DNA of 64,000 nt from positions 1 through 64,000 of the forward strand of contig OMIN01000110.1 in the NCBI GenBank assembly GCA_900299145.1, in the 5' to 3' direction. Below the pieces are notes generated by a model. The model did no database searches. It was given only the letters and a program-made list of their open reading frames with translations, and was not told where the DNA came from. This DNA comes from Betaproteobacteria bacterium. GTDB taxonomy: Bacteria > Pseudomonadota > Gammaproteobacteria > Burkholderiales > SG8-41. Shown here piece after piece: positions 55,686 to 64,000 of this stretch. The stretch's first letter is position 1; each line of letters begins with the position of its first letter. The translations under genes and the position numbers were made by a program.

Positions 55686-55939
55686 TGCGTGCCCTGAATG
55701 CAGTCGGGTCTTCGCTGGCTTGTCGTATTGGTTAAAGTGATGTAGTGATGCGCGGGACAAGAGATGGAATACGGCATGCTTGTATGTGTGGCCATTTTGC
55801 GCAGCCTAGGTTACGGCCAGCCTTGCGTGACTGCTGTTCCGAGATTATCCTCTTTGCATTGGTGTGTCTTTGTCGTTTGATGGTTCTTTTCGAATGACAC
55901 TGGTAACGACTACATCTGTGTGGCTTGGGGAGTGCGGCA

Positions 55940-56947
55940 ATGTGTTTTACCGGCAATACATTCCGATCTATGCGTTACGTGCTGGTGATGGCGTGTTTGC
56001 TCGGGGCAGCCAAGTGTTGGGCGCAAAGTTCGCAGCAAGCAGCGACGGGATTCCCGAGTAAACCGGTACGTTATGTCGTCACCTTTGCTGCGGGCGCCGC
56101 ACCCGACACCGTGGCGCGGTTGCTCGCGGAACGCCTCACAAGAATGTGGGGGCATCAGGTCATTGTTGACAATCGCGTGGGGGTGGCGGGCCTGCTGGGT
56201 GCGGCGTCGGTGGCCAAGTCGCCGCCCGACGGCTACACGCTGGTTCAATGCAACATTGGCACCAACGCCATTGCGTTGTCGCTGTACACGAAAGTACCGT
56301 TTGATCAGAACCGCGACTTCGCGCCGGTCACCCGCATCGGTACCACGCCGAATGTGATCGTGGTGCATCCTTCCGTGCCGTTTCGCGGCGTCAAGGACAT
56401 GGTCACCTATGCCAGAACCAATCCGGGCAAGTTGAGCTATGCCGCCGGATTTGCCGGCACCTCGCAACCGCTGATGATGGAGCTGTTCAAGCTGATCGAG
56501 AAACTCGACATTGTTCATGTTCCCTACAAGGCTGGCCCTCAGGCCGTGACCGACAACGTGGGCGGGCAGGTGCCGATGGGTGTCTATCAGGCGCCGTCGG
56601 TGGTGGCGCATGTTCAGGGAGCACGCTTGCGCGGATTGGTGGTGAGCAGCGGCAAGCGCATTGTGCAATTGCCCATGGTGCCAACGATGGTCGAATCCGG
56701 GTGGACGGACTTTATCGTGACCTCGTGGTACGGCGTGTGTGCGCCGGCTGCAACGCCAGTGCCGGTGCTGGATAAACTGAACGCCGATTTCGTTGCCATA
56801 CTGCGCAGCACCGAACTACAACAACGGCTGGACGATCTCGTGGTGCTTTCCGCGCCCACCAGCCGCGAAGAATTCGATCAAATCATCCGCTCCGAAACCG
56901 TGCGCTGGGCGAAAGTCATCAAGGACGCGAGAATCCCGTTGCAGTGA
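55940..56947 (+). CDS. Bug/TctC-family periplasmic solute receptor (13 of 13)
   Basis: ATG 55940 is preferred because GGGGAG lies 7 nt upstream; ATG 55970 also fits and would give a shorter signal peptide (MRYVLVMACLLGAAKCWAQ). Motifs are RYVVTFAAGAAPDTVARLL, PPDGYTLVQ, HVPYKAGPQAVTDNV and FIVTSWYGVCAP. It is the last receptor of the region and is convergent with the small EthD-like gene. Pocket loop GAAPDT replaces the more common GGxxD. Confidence 0.88.
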   Translation: MCFTGNTFRSMRYVLVMACLLGAAKCWAQSSQQAATGFPSKPVRYVVTFAAGAAPDTVARLLAERLTRMWGHQVIVDNRVGVAGLLGAASVAKSPPDGYTLVQCNIGTNAIALSLYTKVPFDQNRDFAPVTRIGTTPNVIVVHPSVPFRGVKDMVTYARTNPGKLSYAAGFAGTSQPLMMELFKLIEKLDIVHVPYKAGPQAVTDNVGGQVPMGVYQAPSVVAHVQGARLRGLVVSSGKRIVQLPMVPTMVESGWTDFIVTSWYGVCAPAATPVPVLDKLNADFVAILRSTELQQRLDDLVVLSAPTSREEFDQIIRSETVRWAKVIKDARIPLQ

Positions 56948-57003
56948 TCCAGAAACAGGCTTTCATTAATCGTCATCCGGTGCTGCCCAGACAACGAGGG
57001 CGG

Positions 57004-57366
57004 CTATTGCGGATTGCGTGAGGGGCCGTTCTTTTCCTCAAAGGCCCCGGTTTCCGGAAACACCTGGCGATAAACTAGCCGGGTGCTCTTGTGCGTGGGT
57101 GTGTAGTCTGGCGGTGTGCAGGTGGCGACCGAATTTGCGTATGCTTCGCCATGCAACACTGACTCGTCCGCCAGTTCGTAAATATTGAGATATTTATAGG
57201 CGCCGCTGCCCTCGCACAATTCGAACCGCCGGGCGCTGAGAAAGCCGGGCACCATCATGCGCTCGGGAATGTGCTGTCCGGTAAACCACGCGCTCGACTT
57301 TTCCTGCACCTGCGGTTCAGCCTCCGTGAATACCACCAGTAGAGCTTTTCCGATTTCCTGCTTCAT
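57004..57366 (-). CDS. Small EthD/DUF4286-like dimeric barrel protein
   Basis: This 120-residue protein resembles ferredoxin-like dimeric barrels of the EthD/DUF4286 kind: ALLVVFTEAEPQ, then HIPERMMVPGFLSARRFEL and YLNIYELADESVL. AGGAGG lies 7 nt before ATG 57366. No catalytic residues can be named. It lies upstream of the GlcG/HbpS-like gene's far end in tandem on the same strand, so coexpression is possible. Confidence 0.68.
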   Translation of the reverse strand: MKQEIGKALLVVFTEAEPQVQEKSSAWFTGQHIPERMMVPGFLSARRFELCEGSGAYKYLNIYELADESVLHGEAYANSVATCTPPDYTPTHKSTRLVYRQVFPETGAFEEKNGPSRNPQ

Positions 57367-57466
57367 GGCCACGCCTCCTGTTCAGTTGTGATGCCCGCGG
57401 CCACCGGCAGAAGAACCAATTCCCGCGCGTTCAAAGACGAGTTCCACGGCAGCTTCGCGTGCCAGG

Positions 57467-57865
57467 CTATTTCAGCGCAGCCACGCCAGCTTTGGCAATT
57501 TCTTCGTCTTCCTCTGACTTGGCGCCACTCACGCCGATAGCACCCAGAACAGCGCCATTGCGCAATACCGGCACGGCACCTTGCGCAGGGACCATGTCCC
57601 CGCGTTGCGACAACATGAACGCCTGCATCACGGGCGAATTCGCGCGCGCGGTCAGTTCAGCGCTTGGCACGCCGAAGTTGGCCGAGGCATAGGCCTTACC
57701 CTTCGAAATGCCCGCCGTTCGCCACGACGCGCCATCCAGCCGTACCATGGTCAGCAGGTCGCCCCGCCCATCTACGACGGAGATCGAGACTTTCACGCCC
57801 ATTTGCTGCGCCTTGGCCTGTGCGGCTTGCAGCATCTTTTGTGCTTCGCTTGAAGTGAGATACAT
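57467..57865 (-). CDS. GlcG/HbpS-like heme-degrading-family protein
   Basis: This 132-residue protein matches the GlcG/HbpS (DUF336) fold: LTSSEAQKMLQAAQAKAQQM, VSISVVDGRGDLLTMVRLDG, GISKGKAYASANFG and GAIGVSGAKSEEDE. AAGGAG lies 6 nt before ATG. Family members bind heme or sit beside oxidation enzymes; here no signal peptide is present, so it is cytoplasmic. Neighbouring genes are small and of unclear purpose. Confidence 0.85.
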   Translation of the reverse strand: MYLTSSEAQKMLQAAQAKAQQMGVKVSISVVDGRGDLLTMVRLDGASWRTAGISKGKAYASANFGVPSAELTARANSPVMQAFMLSQRGDMVPAQGAVPVLRNGAVLGAIGVSGAKSEEDEEIAKAGVAALK

Positions 57866-57992
57866 GTGAGGCTCCTTGGTTGGCTGTGCGTCGGTTCCTG
57901 GGGATGGGCGATGTGAGATCGAATGTCGCTAAGGAGCGACGAGGCAACTGTGTATTGCGCTTGTGCGACGTAAGAAGAAAGGACGGTGGTAG

Positions 57993-58769
57993 TTACGGTG
58001 TGCTCACGGTACGGATGTACCACGGAAACACGTCCCAGCTCACCACTTTTTCCGTGCCGTCGAACAGCGCGGCGATCTTGCCGCCGCCCGCCTTGTAGGA
58101 AAACTTTTTCACGTTGTCCGGCGGGTTGGTAGTCGGGTTTCGCATGATGTCGATGGCCTGATCGGTCTTGAAAATCTGGTACTTCGACGGATCATTCGGA
58201 TAGAAGAATTTCACCTCGTTCGCGCCCTTGCGCGCAGGGCCACGCACGTATTCGACCTGTAGCGACATGTGCTCACCGCTCGCCGCCGCAAATTCCCATG
58301 ATTCCGCGCCGGTCAACACGCCGTTGTTCGACGCCGCCGTGCGCGACATTTTCGCGGTAGTGGCGTGCTGGTAAACACCGAACGTGCCGGGCGCGTCGGC
58401 GGCGTTGTCGGTCAGGCCGTGAATAATGATTTGCCCTTCATTCTTCGTGCCCGTTTGCCGCACGGGGATGGCCAGATACACCATGCGCGTGGCGTGCGGC
58501 GCCGCGGTCTTGCCGCCTTCGGCCATGATTGCCATGCGATCAATAAAAATCATGCGCAGGTTGCAATCCTTGGCGGGACCCTGAGTTTGGATCACCGTCT
58601 CCCAGCCGGTAGGTAGCATTTTCGCCAATGCCGCATCGTTAACGCGAAAATCGATCTGGTAACGGTGCTCGGCAGCCTGCTCAATGACGGTTTGTGCGTT
58701 GGCCAGTGTTACTGAGACCAGCAGTACGGTGGCCAATAGTATGCGGGTGATTCCGGTTCGTTGTGTCAT
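57993..58769 (-). CDS. Uncharacterised secreted protein
   Basis: GGGAG 7 nt before ATG 58769 sets the start; the track start at 58829 overlaps the dehydrogenase gene. The 258-residue protein has signal peptide MTQRTGITRILLATVLLVSV ending ANAQ. The mature part (YQIDFRVNDAALAKMLPTGW, LRMIFIDRMAIMAEGGK, SWDVFPWYIRT) vaguely recalls acetoacetate-decarboxylase-like barrels, but no catalytic Lys can be assigned. Function unknown. Confidence 0.65.
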   Translation of the reverse strand: MTQRTGITRILLATVLLVSVTLANAQTVIEQAAEHRYQIDFRVNDAALAKMLPTGWETVIQTQGPAKDCNLRMIFIDRMAIMAEGGKTAAPHATRMVYLAIPVRQTGTKNEGQIIIHGLTDNAADAPGTFGVYQHATTAKMSRTAASNNGVLTGAESWEFAAASGEHMSLQVEYVRGPARKGANEVKFFYPNDPSKYQIFKTDQAIDIMRNPTTNPPDNVKKFSYKAGGGKIAALFDGTEKVVSWDVFPWYIRTVSTP

Positions 58770-58825
58770 GTTGTTCTCCCTATGGGTTGAAGTTGACAAA
58801 ATATCAGCTTGGCGTTGGCTTGAAA

Positions 58826-59893
58826 TCATGCCTTGGGCTGGAAGCCGAAAACCCGTTCAAAGCGTTGGCAAAAGCTGCTCCACGCATCCGGGTTGATCAA
58901 TCGCGGCGGGCGCTCACCGCGCAGAATTTGCGCTACCTGATCGGCGTTCCAGTTGGCCATATTGTTGCGCGAATCGTGCGTGATGCCGGCGGTGTGATTG
59001 GTGGCAATCAAGTTTTTCATGGCGAGTAACGGGTGATCCTTGGGCGGAGGTTCGTCCACCCAGGTGTCGATGCCTGCCCCCGAGATATGCCCGGACTTCA
59101 ACGCTGCCGCGAGTGCCACTTCATAGACAATGCCACCGCGTGCCGCGTTGATGACTATCGCGCCGGGCTGCATCGCCGCCAGCGCGCGTGCATTGATAAG
59201 GTGATGCGTGTCCTTGTCGTAGGGGCAATGCGTAGTGACAAAACGCGCTTCCTTCAACAGTGTGTCGAAATCCACCTTGGTGGCGCCGCGTGCCTGGCAT
59301 TGTTCCGCCGTCAGATACGGATCACAGGCAATCACCCGCATTTGCAGACCCAGTCCGCAAATACGCGCGACACGGCTGCCCACCTCGCCAAGACCGACGA
59401 TACCCACGGTACGGCCCTTGGCGTTCCAGCCCTTGAATTGCTCGCGCTTGATGCCGCTGCCACTGCGCAGCGAGTCATCCGTCTGTGGAATGTTTTTAGT
59501 GAGCGACAGCATCATGCCCACCGTGTGCTCCGCCACCGCGTCGGCATTGCCGCCGGATTGATTCACCACCAGCACGCCCGCCGCCGTGCAGGCCGGTACA
59601 TCCACTGTGTCGTAGCCCGCGCCGCTGGTCGACACTACCAGCAAGTCGGGGCAACGCGCGAGCAGGGGCGCGCGCGCCTGATATTGCTCCGGCACTTCCT
59701 GGCGCGTTGAGCAGATGCAGTAGGCTTGGGAGGCCGACATTGCGCCCCAGTTGTCGGCTTCCGGGCCGTCGAAACGAAGTCGGTGCAGCGTGATTTCCGG
59801 GTTCTTGTCGAGCGAATCGGCGACGTTGGGCGATTTGCCGTCGTTGAACCAGAATGCGGTCTTGGCGGGTTTTGCGGAATGACTGGCGGGCAT
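58826..59893 (-). CDS. D-isomer-specific 2-hydroxyacid dehydrogenase
   Basis: This 355-residue NAD(P)-dependent dehydrogenase acts on 2-hydroxy or 2-keto acids. The nucleotide-binding motif is VGIVGLGEVGSRVA; the catalytic Arg lies in NAARGGIVYEVAL, a likely Glu in GIDTWVDEPP, and the His in TNHTAGITHDS. ATG 59893 starts the family-like sequence. It lies 56 bp upstream of the secreted protein gene and 100 bp downstream of the third selenoprotein on the same strand. Substrate unknown. Confidence 0.88.
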   Translation of the reverse strand: MPASHSAKPAKTAFWFNDGKSPNVADSLDKNPEITLHRLRFDGPEADNWGAMSASQAYCICSTRQEVPEQYQARAPLLARCPDLLVVSTSGAGYDTVDVPACTAAGVLVVNQSGGNADAVAEHTVGMMLSLTKNIPQTDDSLRSGSGIKREQFKGWNAKGRTVGIVGLGEVGSRVARICGLGLQMRVIACDPYLTAEQCQARGATKVDFDTLLKEARFVTTHCPYDKDTHHLINARALAAMQPGAIVINAARGGIVYEVALAAALKSGHISGAGIDTWVDEPPPKDHPLLAMKNLIATNHTAGITHDSRNNMANWNADQVAQILRGERPPRLINPDAWSSFCQRFERVFGFQPKA

Positions 59894-59993
59894 AAGGAGT
59901 CCGGGCGGTAAAGTTAACAGGTGTCTATCTGTGGCGATTTTGACACAAGCCACCCCCGCCCGGCGGGCAATCCATCGGCATCGTCATCTGCAA

Positions 59994-61754
59994 TCAACTT
60001 TTCGGCCGCGACGCCGCCAGCAACGCATCCCAGTTGCCGGGCAGCACGATCTTGCGGCTGGTTGGCACGCCTTGGACGTGGTTGCACACATAACCTTTCG
60101 ATTGATTGCGCCCCCAATCGCCGGCAATGACTATGCCGATCCATTCCGGTCGTTGGAACACCGGGATTAACCGGTCAGGGTCATCGGATTCGTGATATGC
60201 GTGCGGCAGCAAGCCCAGCTTGACGGCTTCAGTCACGCGAAAACCGGTCTGGCCGCAGTGCCATGCATAATGCTCAGCGCGCGAGGCGGGCATTTTCACA
60301 TGTTCATACAAGTAGCGGCGGATGTCGTCCTTGTTCCAGCCATCCTTGGCAAACACTTTTGCAATCGATGGCCCCAGCACGATCAGCGGGTGCCAGTTTG
60401 CATACACCATGCCTATTGCCGTCCAGTAACCGCAGGCGCGCTCGCCGATCACGTCGGCGATGATTTTCATGTGCTCTTCGGCGCTCTCGGTGCCGCTGTA
60501 AGTCGGCGCGCTGATCGCCACCACGCTTTGCACGGTAACCACGTTGTCGCCCGCCTTGAACCCGCGGTCCACGCTATAGGGCTGCCAGCCGATGTCGGCC
60601 ACGGCGTCTTCGTTTTCTGCCATCGCCACCAGAAAACTCTGGCCGATGCTGCCTTTGTCCGCACCTTCGGGGGCGTGCGTAAAGCCGGCGACATTGCGGA
60701 TGAACAGTCGCAGAAATCGTCCAACGCTGGTGTTCGCCTGCTTGCCCGTGCGCATTACGCCCTGCCCGGCGTTAAAACCGAGTGCCTTGACCAATGGCCC
60801 GCTGAGCGTAATTAGCGATTCCCAGCCCGGGGTGGAGCCGGCATCCTCGATTTTGTATTCCGGCGTGCAGATAATTTCGACTATCGCCAGCAGAATCGGC
60901 ATGTACTCCGGCCGGCAGCCGGCCATCACGCCATTCACCGCCACATTCCACACTGTTGCTTCGCGGTTCGCCGGTGGGCACACGCCAATGACTTCTCTCG
61001 GATCGCGTTCCGTGAATTGCAGAAATCTGTGCACACGTTCCTGCGTTGGCGGCACGATGGGCAAACCGTCCGACCAGTCGCGCTCATGAAAATAGTCGTT
61101 GATCTCATCGAGAGTGCCGCTCATCACGGCTTCTTCGGGTTGCGGCAGTAACACCTCTCGTTCCGGCTCGCCGCGTTGAATCGGCTTCGACAACCCTTCG
61201 ATCACGCGCGGTAATAGCAGTTCGACCACCTGCCTGCGCAACTCCTCTTTGCTCTGCGTCATCGGCACGCCGGGGAATTCCGCAATCGCCATTTCAGGCA
61301 GGCCAAGGCCCCTTGCCACCACCGCCGCCTGCTTGAGAAAGCCGCTCGAAATAATCGACACTGTGGGTACGCCGACGCGCTCCACCGCCGCACTTGCCCG
61401 CAACACGGCGGGCGTGCAGGCGCCTCAGGCGCCTATGCCGGAAATGACGGCATCAATTTTGTGTTCCGCCAGCAGCGCGGGAACTTTGGCGATCAACGCA
61501 CGCTGGTTGGGGCCGTGCAGATTGCCGAACGTATCGTAGGTGACAAAGCGGATTCCCGGATAGCGTTTGGCGAGTTCCTCGCGCAGGATCGGGAACCATT
61601 CTTCGCCACGAAACAGGTAATCCCAGGTTTCGCCGATAACCTTGTTCGATAGATCGGCTACGCGCTGATTCGGCGCGCGCGCGGCGTAGGCGGGTTTGCC
61701 GAGGGGCCAGACGACATCGTAGGCGGGCTCGGTGGAAGGTGAATGAATAGACAT
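59994..61754 (-). CDS. UGSC-family selenoprotein with C-terminal DGLP domain, UGAC variant (Sec110, TGA 61427-61425)
   Basis: The track splits this gene at TGA into 61856-61425 and 61406-59994, but both lie in one frame. From ATG 61754 the chain has 586 residues, with VISGIGA-U-GACTPAVLRAS. The N-terminal half has WDYLFRGEEWFPILREEL and IRFVTYDTFGNLHGPNQ. After Sec come RVGVPTVSIISSGF, then the fused C-terminal domain (DWSDGLPIVPPTQERV, NGVMAGCRPEYMP, NTSVGRFLRLFIRNVAG). A six-base-pair hairpin with a GTG loop follows TGA by 11 nt. selA starts 185 bp away on the other strand. Confidence 0.9.
61396..61413 (-). promoter_or_regulatory. Putative bacterial SECIS hairpin of UGAC gene
   Basis: GCCCGC and GCGGGC close loop CGTGTT, beginning exactly 11 nt after TGA, the same spacing as in the first UGSC gene. 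Confidence 0.75.
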
Positions 61755-61939
61755 GATGAGCAGTTGGCTCCGACGAGTACCAGTGAAACAGGACGCCATC
61801 GAGAATAGCATGCAGGCAGGGCTGTACGCTAAAATTGCAGTTCGTCCCAAATTCACCCTTTTGCATCCACCGCATCCATGTTCGCGCGCACTTTCATGGC
61901 ATCACGGCCGGCCCCTGTGTTTCTGGTATTTTCGCCGCC

Positions 61940-63376
61940 ATGGTGAATTCGGACCCAGCCGCGCGTCGCGCGCTACCCTCGGTTGACCGGCTGCTGAGCA
62001 ACAGCGCGGTTGCAACGCTTGTCGCGCGTTTTGGACGTGTGCTTACCACGGATACCATCCGTGCGCTGTTACAGATGCATCGCGACAAACTTGCGCAGAA
62101 CGCCAGCGCTTTTGAATTCGACGAAGCGCGCTTTACCGCCGAGTGTGAACAAAGCCTCCTGCGGCAAACACAGCCGTCTTTACGTCCGGTATTCAATCTT
62201 TCGGGTACGGTGTTGCACACTAATCTTGGCCGCGCGGTGATGCCGCAATCGGTCGCCGACGCCGTGATGATTGCGATGACGCGGCCGGTGAATCTGGAAT
62301 TCGACCTTGACGGCGGCGCACGCGGGGAACGTGACACGCACGTGGAAAAATGGATCACCCGGCTTGCTGGCGGCGACGGCGCAGTAGTGGTCAACAATAA
62401 CGCGGCGGCGGTATATCTCGCGTTAAACACACTCGGCGGTCAGCGCGGCAAATCGGAAATTATCGTCTCGCGAGGCGAACTCATTGAAATCGGTGGCGCA
62501 TTTCGCATCCCTGACATCATGAAGCGCGCGGGTGTGAAACTGGTCGAAGTCGGCACCACCAACCGCACGCATCTGAAGGATTTCGCCGAAGCCATCAGCC
62601 CGCGCACGGCGGCGATCATGAAGGTGCACACCAGCAATTACGCGGTGCAGGGTTTCACTGCCGCGGCGCCGGAGCCGGAACTCGCGGCACTCGCCCACGA
62701 ACACGGCATTCCGTATATTGTCGATTTGGGCAGCGGCATGCTGGTGAACCTCGAAGACTACGGCCTGCCGCACGAACCCACGCCGCGGGAAGCGCTGGCC
62801 AATGGTGCGGATTTGGTGACCTTCAGTGGTGATAAATTGCTTGGCGGCCCGCAAGCAGGCTTGCTCGTCGGCAAGAAGGATTTGATCGCGCGCATACGCA
62901 AAAATCCGATGAAGCGGGCGTTGCGGGTGGATAAGATGACGCTCGCCGCGCTGGACGCGCTGCTGCGGCTTTATACCAACCCCGACAAACTGCGCGACGA
63001 GGTCACCGCGATCCGTTTGCTCACGCGCACCCAGGCGGAGATTCGCACGCAGTGCGAGCGCGTGTTGCCGCATATCCAAAGCGCTCTCACAGGTAAGGCC
63101 GAAGCCAAAGTCATCGATACCGGCAGCCAGATTGGCAGTGGTTCTTTGCCGGTGGATTCGCTGCCGAGCGCGGGTATCGCTCTCACGCCGGCGGGCAAAG
63201 CAACGCGTTCGTTCGCGGATAAACTCTCGCTGGCGTTTCGGGCGCTACCTGTGCCAGTGATCGGGCACATCCGTGACGGCGCGTTCGTGCTGGATTTGCG
63301 TTGTCTGGATCGCGCAGATCACGAAGGCGAGTTCATTGCGCAGCTTAAGCAGTTAAGACTAAAAAATAGCATTTAA
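61940..63376 (+). CDS. selA: L-seryl-tRNA(Sec) selenium transferase
   Basis: SelA converts Ser-tRNA(Sec) to selenocysteinyl-tRNA with selenophosphate, using PLP. The 478-residue chain has the family opening LPSVDRLLSNSAVATLVARFG, then NLSGTVLHTNLGRAVMP, VVVNNNAAAVYLALNTL and the PLP Lys299 in FSGDKLLGGPQAG. ATG 61940 is chosen; the track start at 61835 is upstream of the family sequence. selB follows 23 bp later, with a dispersed repeat covering the selA stop. selD and selC were not found in the window. Confidence 0.94.
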   Translation: MVNSDPAARRALPSVDRLLSNSAVATLVARFGRVLTTDTIRALLQMHRDKLAQNASAFEFDEARFTAECEQSLLRQTQPSLRPVFNLSGTVLHTNLGRAVMPQSVADAVMIAMTRPVNLEFDLDGGARGERDTHVEKWITRLAGGDGAVVVNNNAAAVYLALNTLGGQRGKSEIIVSRGELIEIGGAFRIPDIMKRAGVKLVEVGTTNRTHLKDFAEAISPRTAAIMKVHTSNYAVQGFTAAAPEPELAALAHEHGIPYIVDLGSGMLVNLEDYGLPHEPTPREALANGADLVTFSGDKLLGGPQAGLLVGKKDLIARIRKNPMKRALRVDKMTLAALDALLRLYTNPDKLRDEVTAIRLLTRTQAEIRTQCERVLPHIQSALTGKAEAKVIDTGSQIGSGSLPVDSLPSAGIALTPAGKATRSFADKLSLAFRALPVPVIGHIRDGAFVLDLRCLDRADHEGEFIAQLKQLRLKNSI

Positions 63377-63392
63377 AAACAAATACTTACGT
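63369..63392 (+). repeat. AT-rich dispersed repeat, copy 17 (forward)
   Basis: TTTAAAAACAAATACTTA at 63372-63389, close to the core. It includes the selA TAA stop and lies before selB. Confidence 0.8.
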
Positions 63393-63399
63393 TAATCGC

Positions 63400-64000
63400 A
63401 TGATAGTCGCCACGGCAGGCCACATCGATCACGGCAAAACGCTGCTGGTGAAAACGCTCACCGGCGTGGATACCGATCGCCTGCCGGAAGAAAAAGCGCG
63501 CGGCATTTCGATTGATCTCGGATTTGCGTATCTGCCGTTACCCAACGGCGAGCTCATCGGTTTTGTTGATGTCCCCGGTCACGAGCGTTTTGTGCGCAAC
63601 ATGCTGGCTGGCGTGTGCGGCATCGAATACGCGCTGCTGGTGGTGGCGGCCGACGACGGCGTGATGCCGCAAACACTCGAGCATCTGAACATTCTCAATC
63701 TGCTGCACGTGCCGCGCGGCGCGGTGGTGGTCACCAAAATCGACCGTGTGGATGCCGTGCGCGTGCAGGAAGTCGGCGAACAGGTGTCGGCGTTGCTGGT
63801 CAACACGCCATTGGCCGGTGCGAAAGTCATGCCGGTGTCGGCTGTCAGCGGCGCGGGCATTGTTGAATTGCGTGACATGCTGAAGTCGCTGGCTGCATCG
63901 AATAAATCTCGTGCCAGCGCCGATCAGCATTTTCGTTACGCTGCCGATCGCGCATTCACCGTGGCGGGTAGCGGCACGGTGGTCACCGGCACGGTGTTCA
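63400..64000 (+). CDS. selB: Selenocysteine-specific elongation factor (5' part)
   Basis: The window ends inside this gene. The first 200 residues are a translation-type GTPase domain: G1 GHIDHGKT, G2 [16 protein letters not shown]3 DVPGHERF, G4 TKID and the start of domain 2 ([15 protein letters not shown]). The ISIDLGFA switch is typical of SelB rather than EF-Tu. SelB brings Sec-tRNA to UGA codons marked by a hairpin, so it should act on the three UGSC-family genes in this window. Confidence 0.93.
   Translation, partial: MIVATAGHIDHGKTLLVKTLTGVDTDRLPEEKARGISIDLGFAYLPLPNGELIGFVDVPGHERFVRNMLAGVCGIEYALLVVAADDGVMPQTLEHLNILNLLHVPRGAVVVTKIDRVDAVRVQEVGEQVSALLVNTPLAGAKVMPVSAVSGAGIVELRDMLKSLAASNKSRASADQHFRYAADRAFTVAGSGTVVTGTVF

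Noticed and set aside
61835-61939. N-terminal extension of SelA
   Set aside because: The extra 35 residues resemble no SelA; ATG 61940 starts at the family N terminus.

Overview
The window looks like a chromosome piece from a GC-rich betaproteobacterium, most likely Burkholderiales or a relative. The reasons are thirteen Bug/TctC-type solute receptors, a pyrE-pyrD pair, protocatechuate 3,4-dioxygenase genes, and dispersed palindromes of a kind common in that class. Nothing in the window resembles phage, plasmid or CRISPR sequence.

Layout. 1-3.9 kb: regulators (a class III cyclase-TPR protein, a LuxR-type HTH protein and two overlapping Crp/Fnr regulators). 4-9 kb: housekeeping genes (pyrE, pyrD, tRNA-Thr(CGT), a YcgR-like c-di-GMP effector, an SDR and a degenerate HtrA). 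9-18 kb: sensing (a PhnD-like receptor abutting a hybrid histidine kinase, then a PAS/GAF/GGDEF/EAL protein), with a hydrolase and an amidase between. 18-57 kb: a catabolic, scavenging region. In it the Bug receptors alternate with hydrolases, LLM monooxygenases, a flavin reductase, asparaginase, a three-subunit cobalt-type nitrile hydratase/thiocyanate hydrolase, pcaHG with an aldolase, a TauD-like dioxygenase and a cupin. 57-64 kb: small oxidative-metabolism proteins, a 2-hydroxyacid dehydrogenase, a selenoprotein, selA and the start of selB.

The main result is a selenocysteine system. Three genes in the UGSC family are cut by an in-frame TGA in the ORF track. In each, coding continues in the same frame past TGA with GSC, GSS or GAC, and a hairpin with GTG in its loop lies 11-19 nt downstream. 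selA and selB lie next to the third gene. Two of the proteins carry the N-terminal selenocysteine domain and the C-terminal 'DGLP..PPT' domain as one chain; the other splits them into two genes overlapping by 4 bp, and the downstream half appears frameshifted.

A second result is an AT-rich, non-palindromic dispersed repeat of about 24 bp (core AATAAAAACAAATASTTA). It occurs 17 times in 64 kb in both orientations. Twelve copies lie within about 45 nt after a stop codon, some supplying the stop itself, and a few run into the 5' ends of genes. One copy separates selA from selB.

Two regulatory genes carry single in-frame stops (TGA in the cyclase, TAG before the GGDEF domain). These could be real decay or sequence errors. 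Reads or relatives would be needed to tell.
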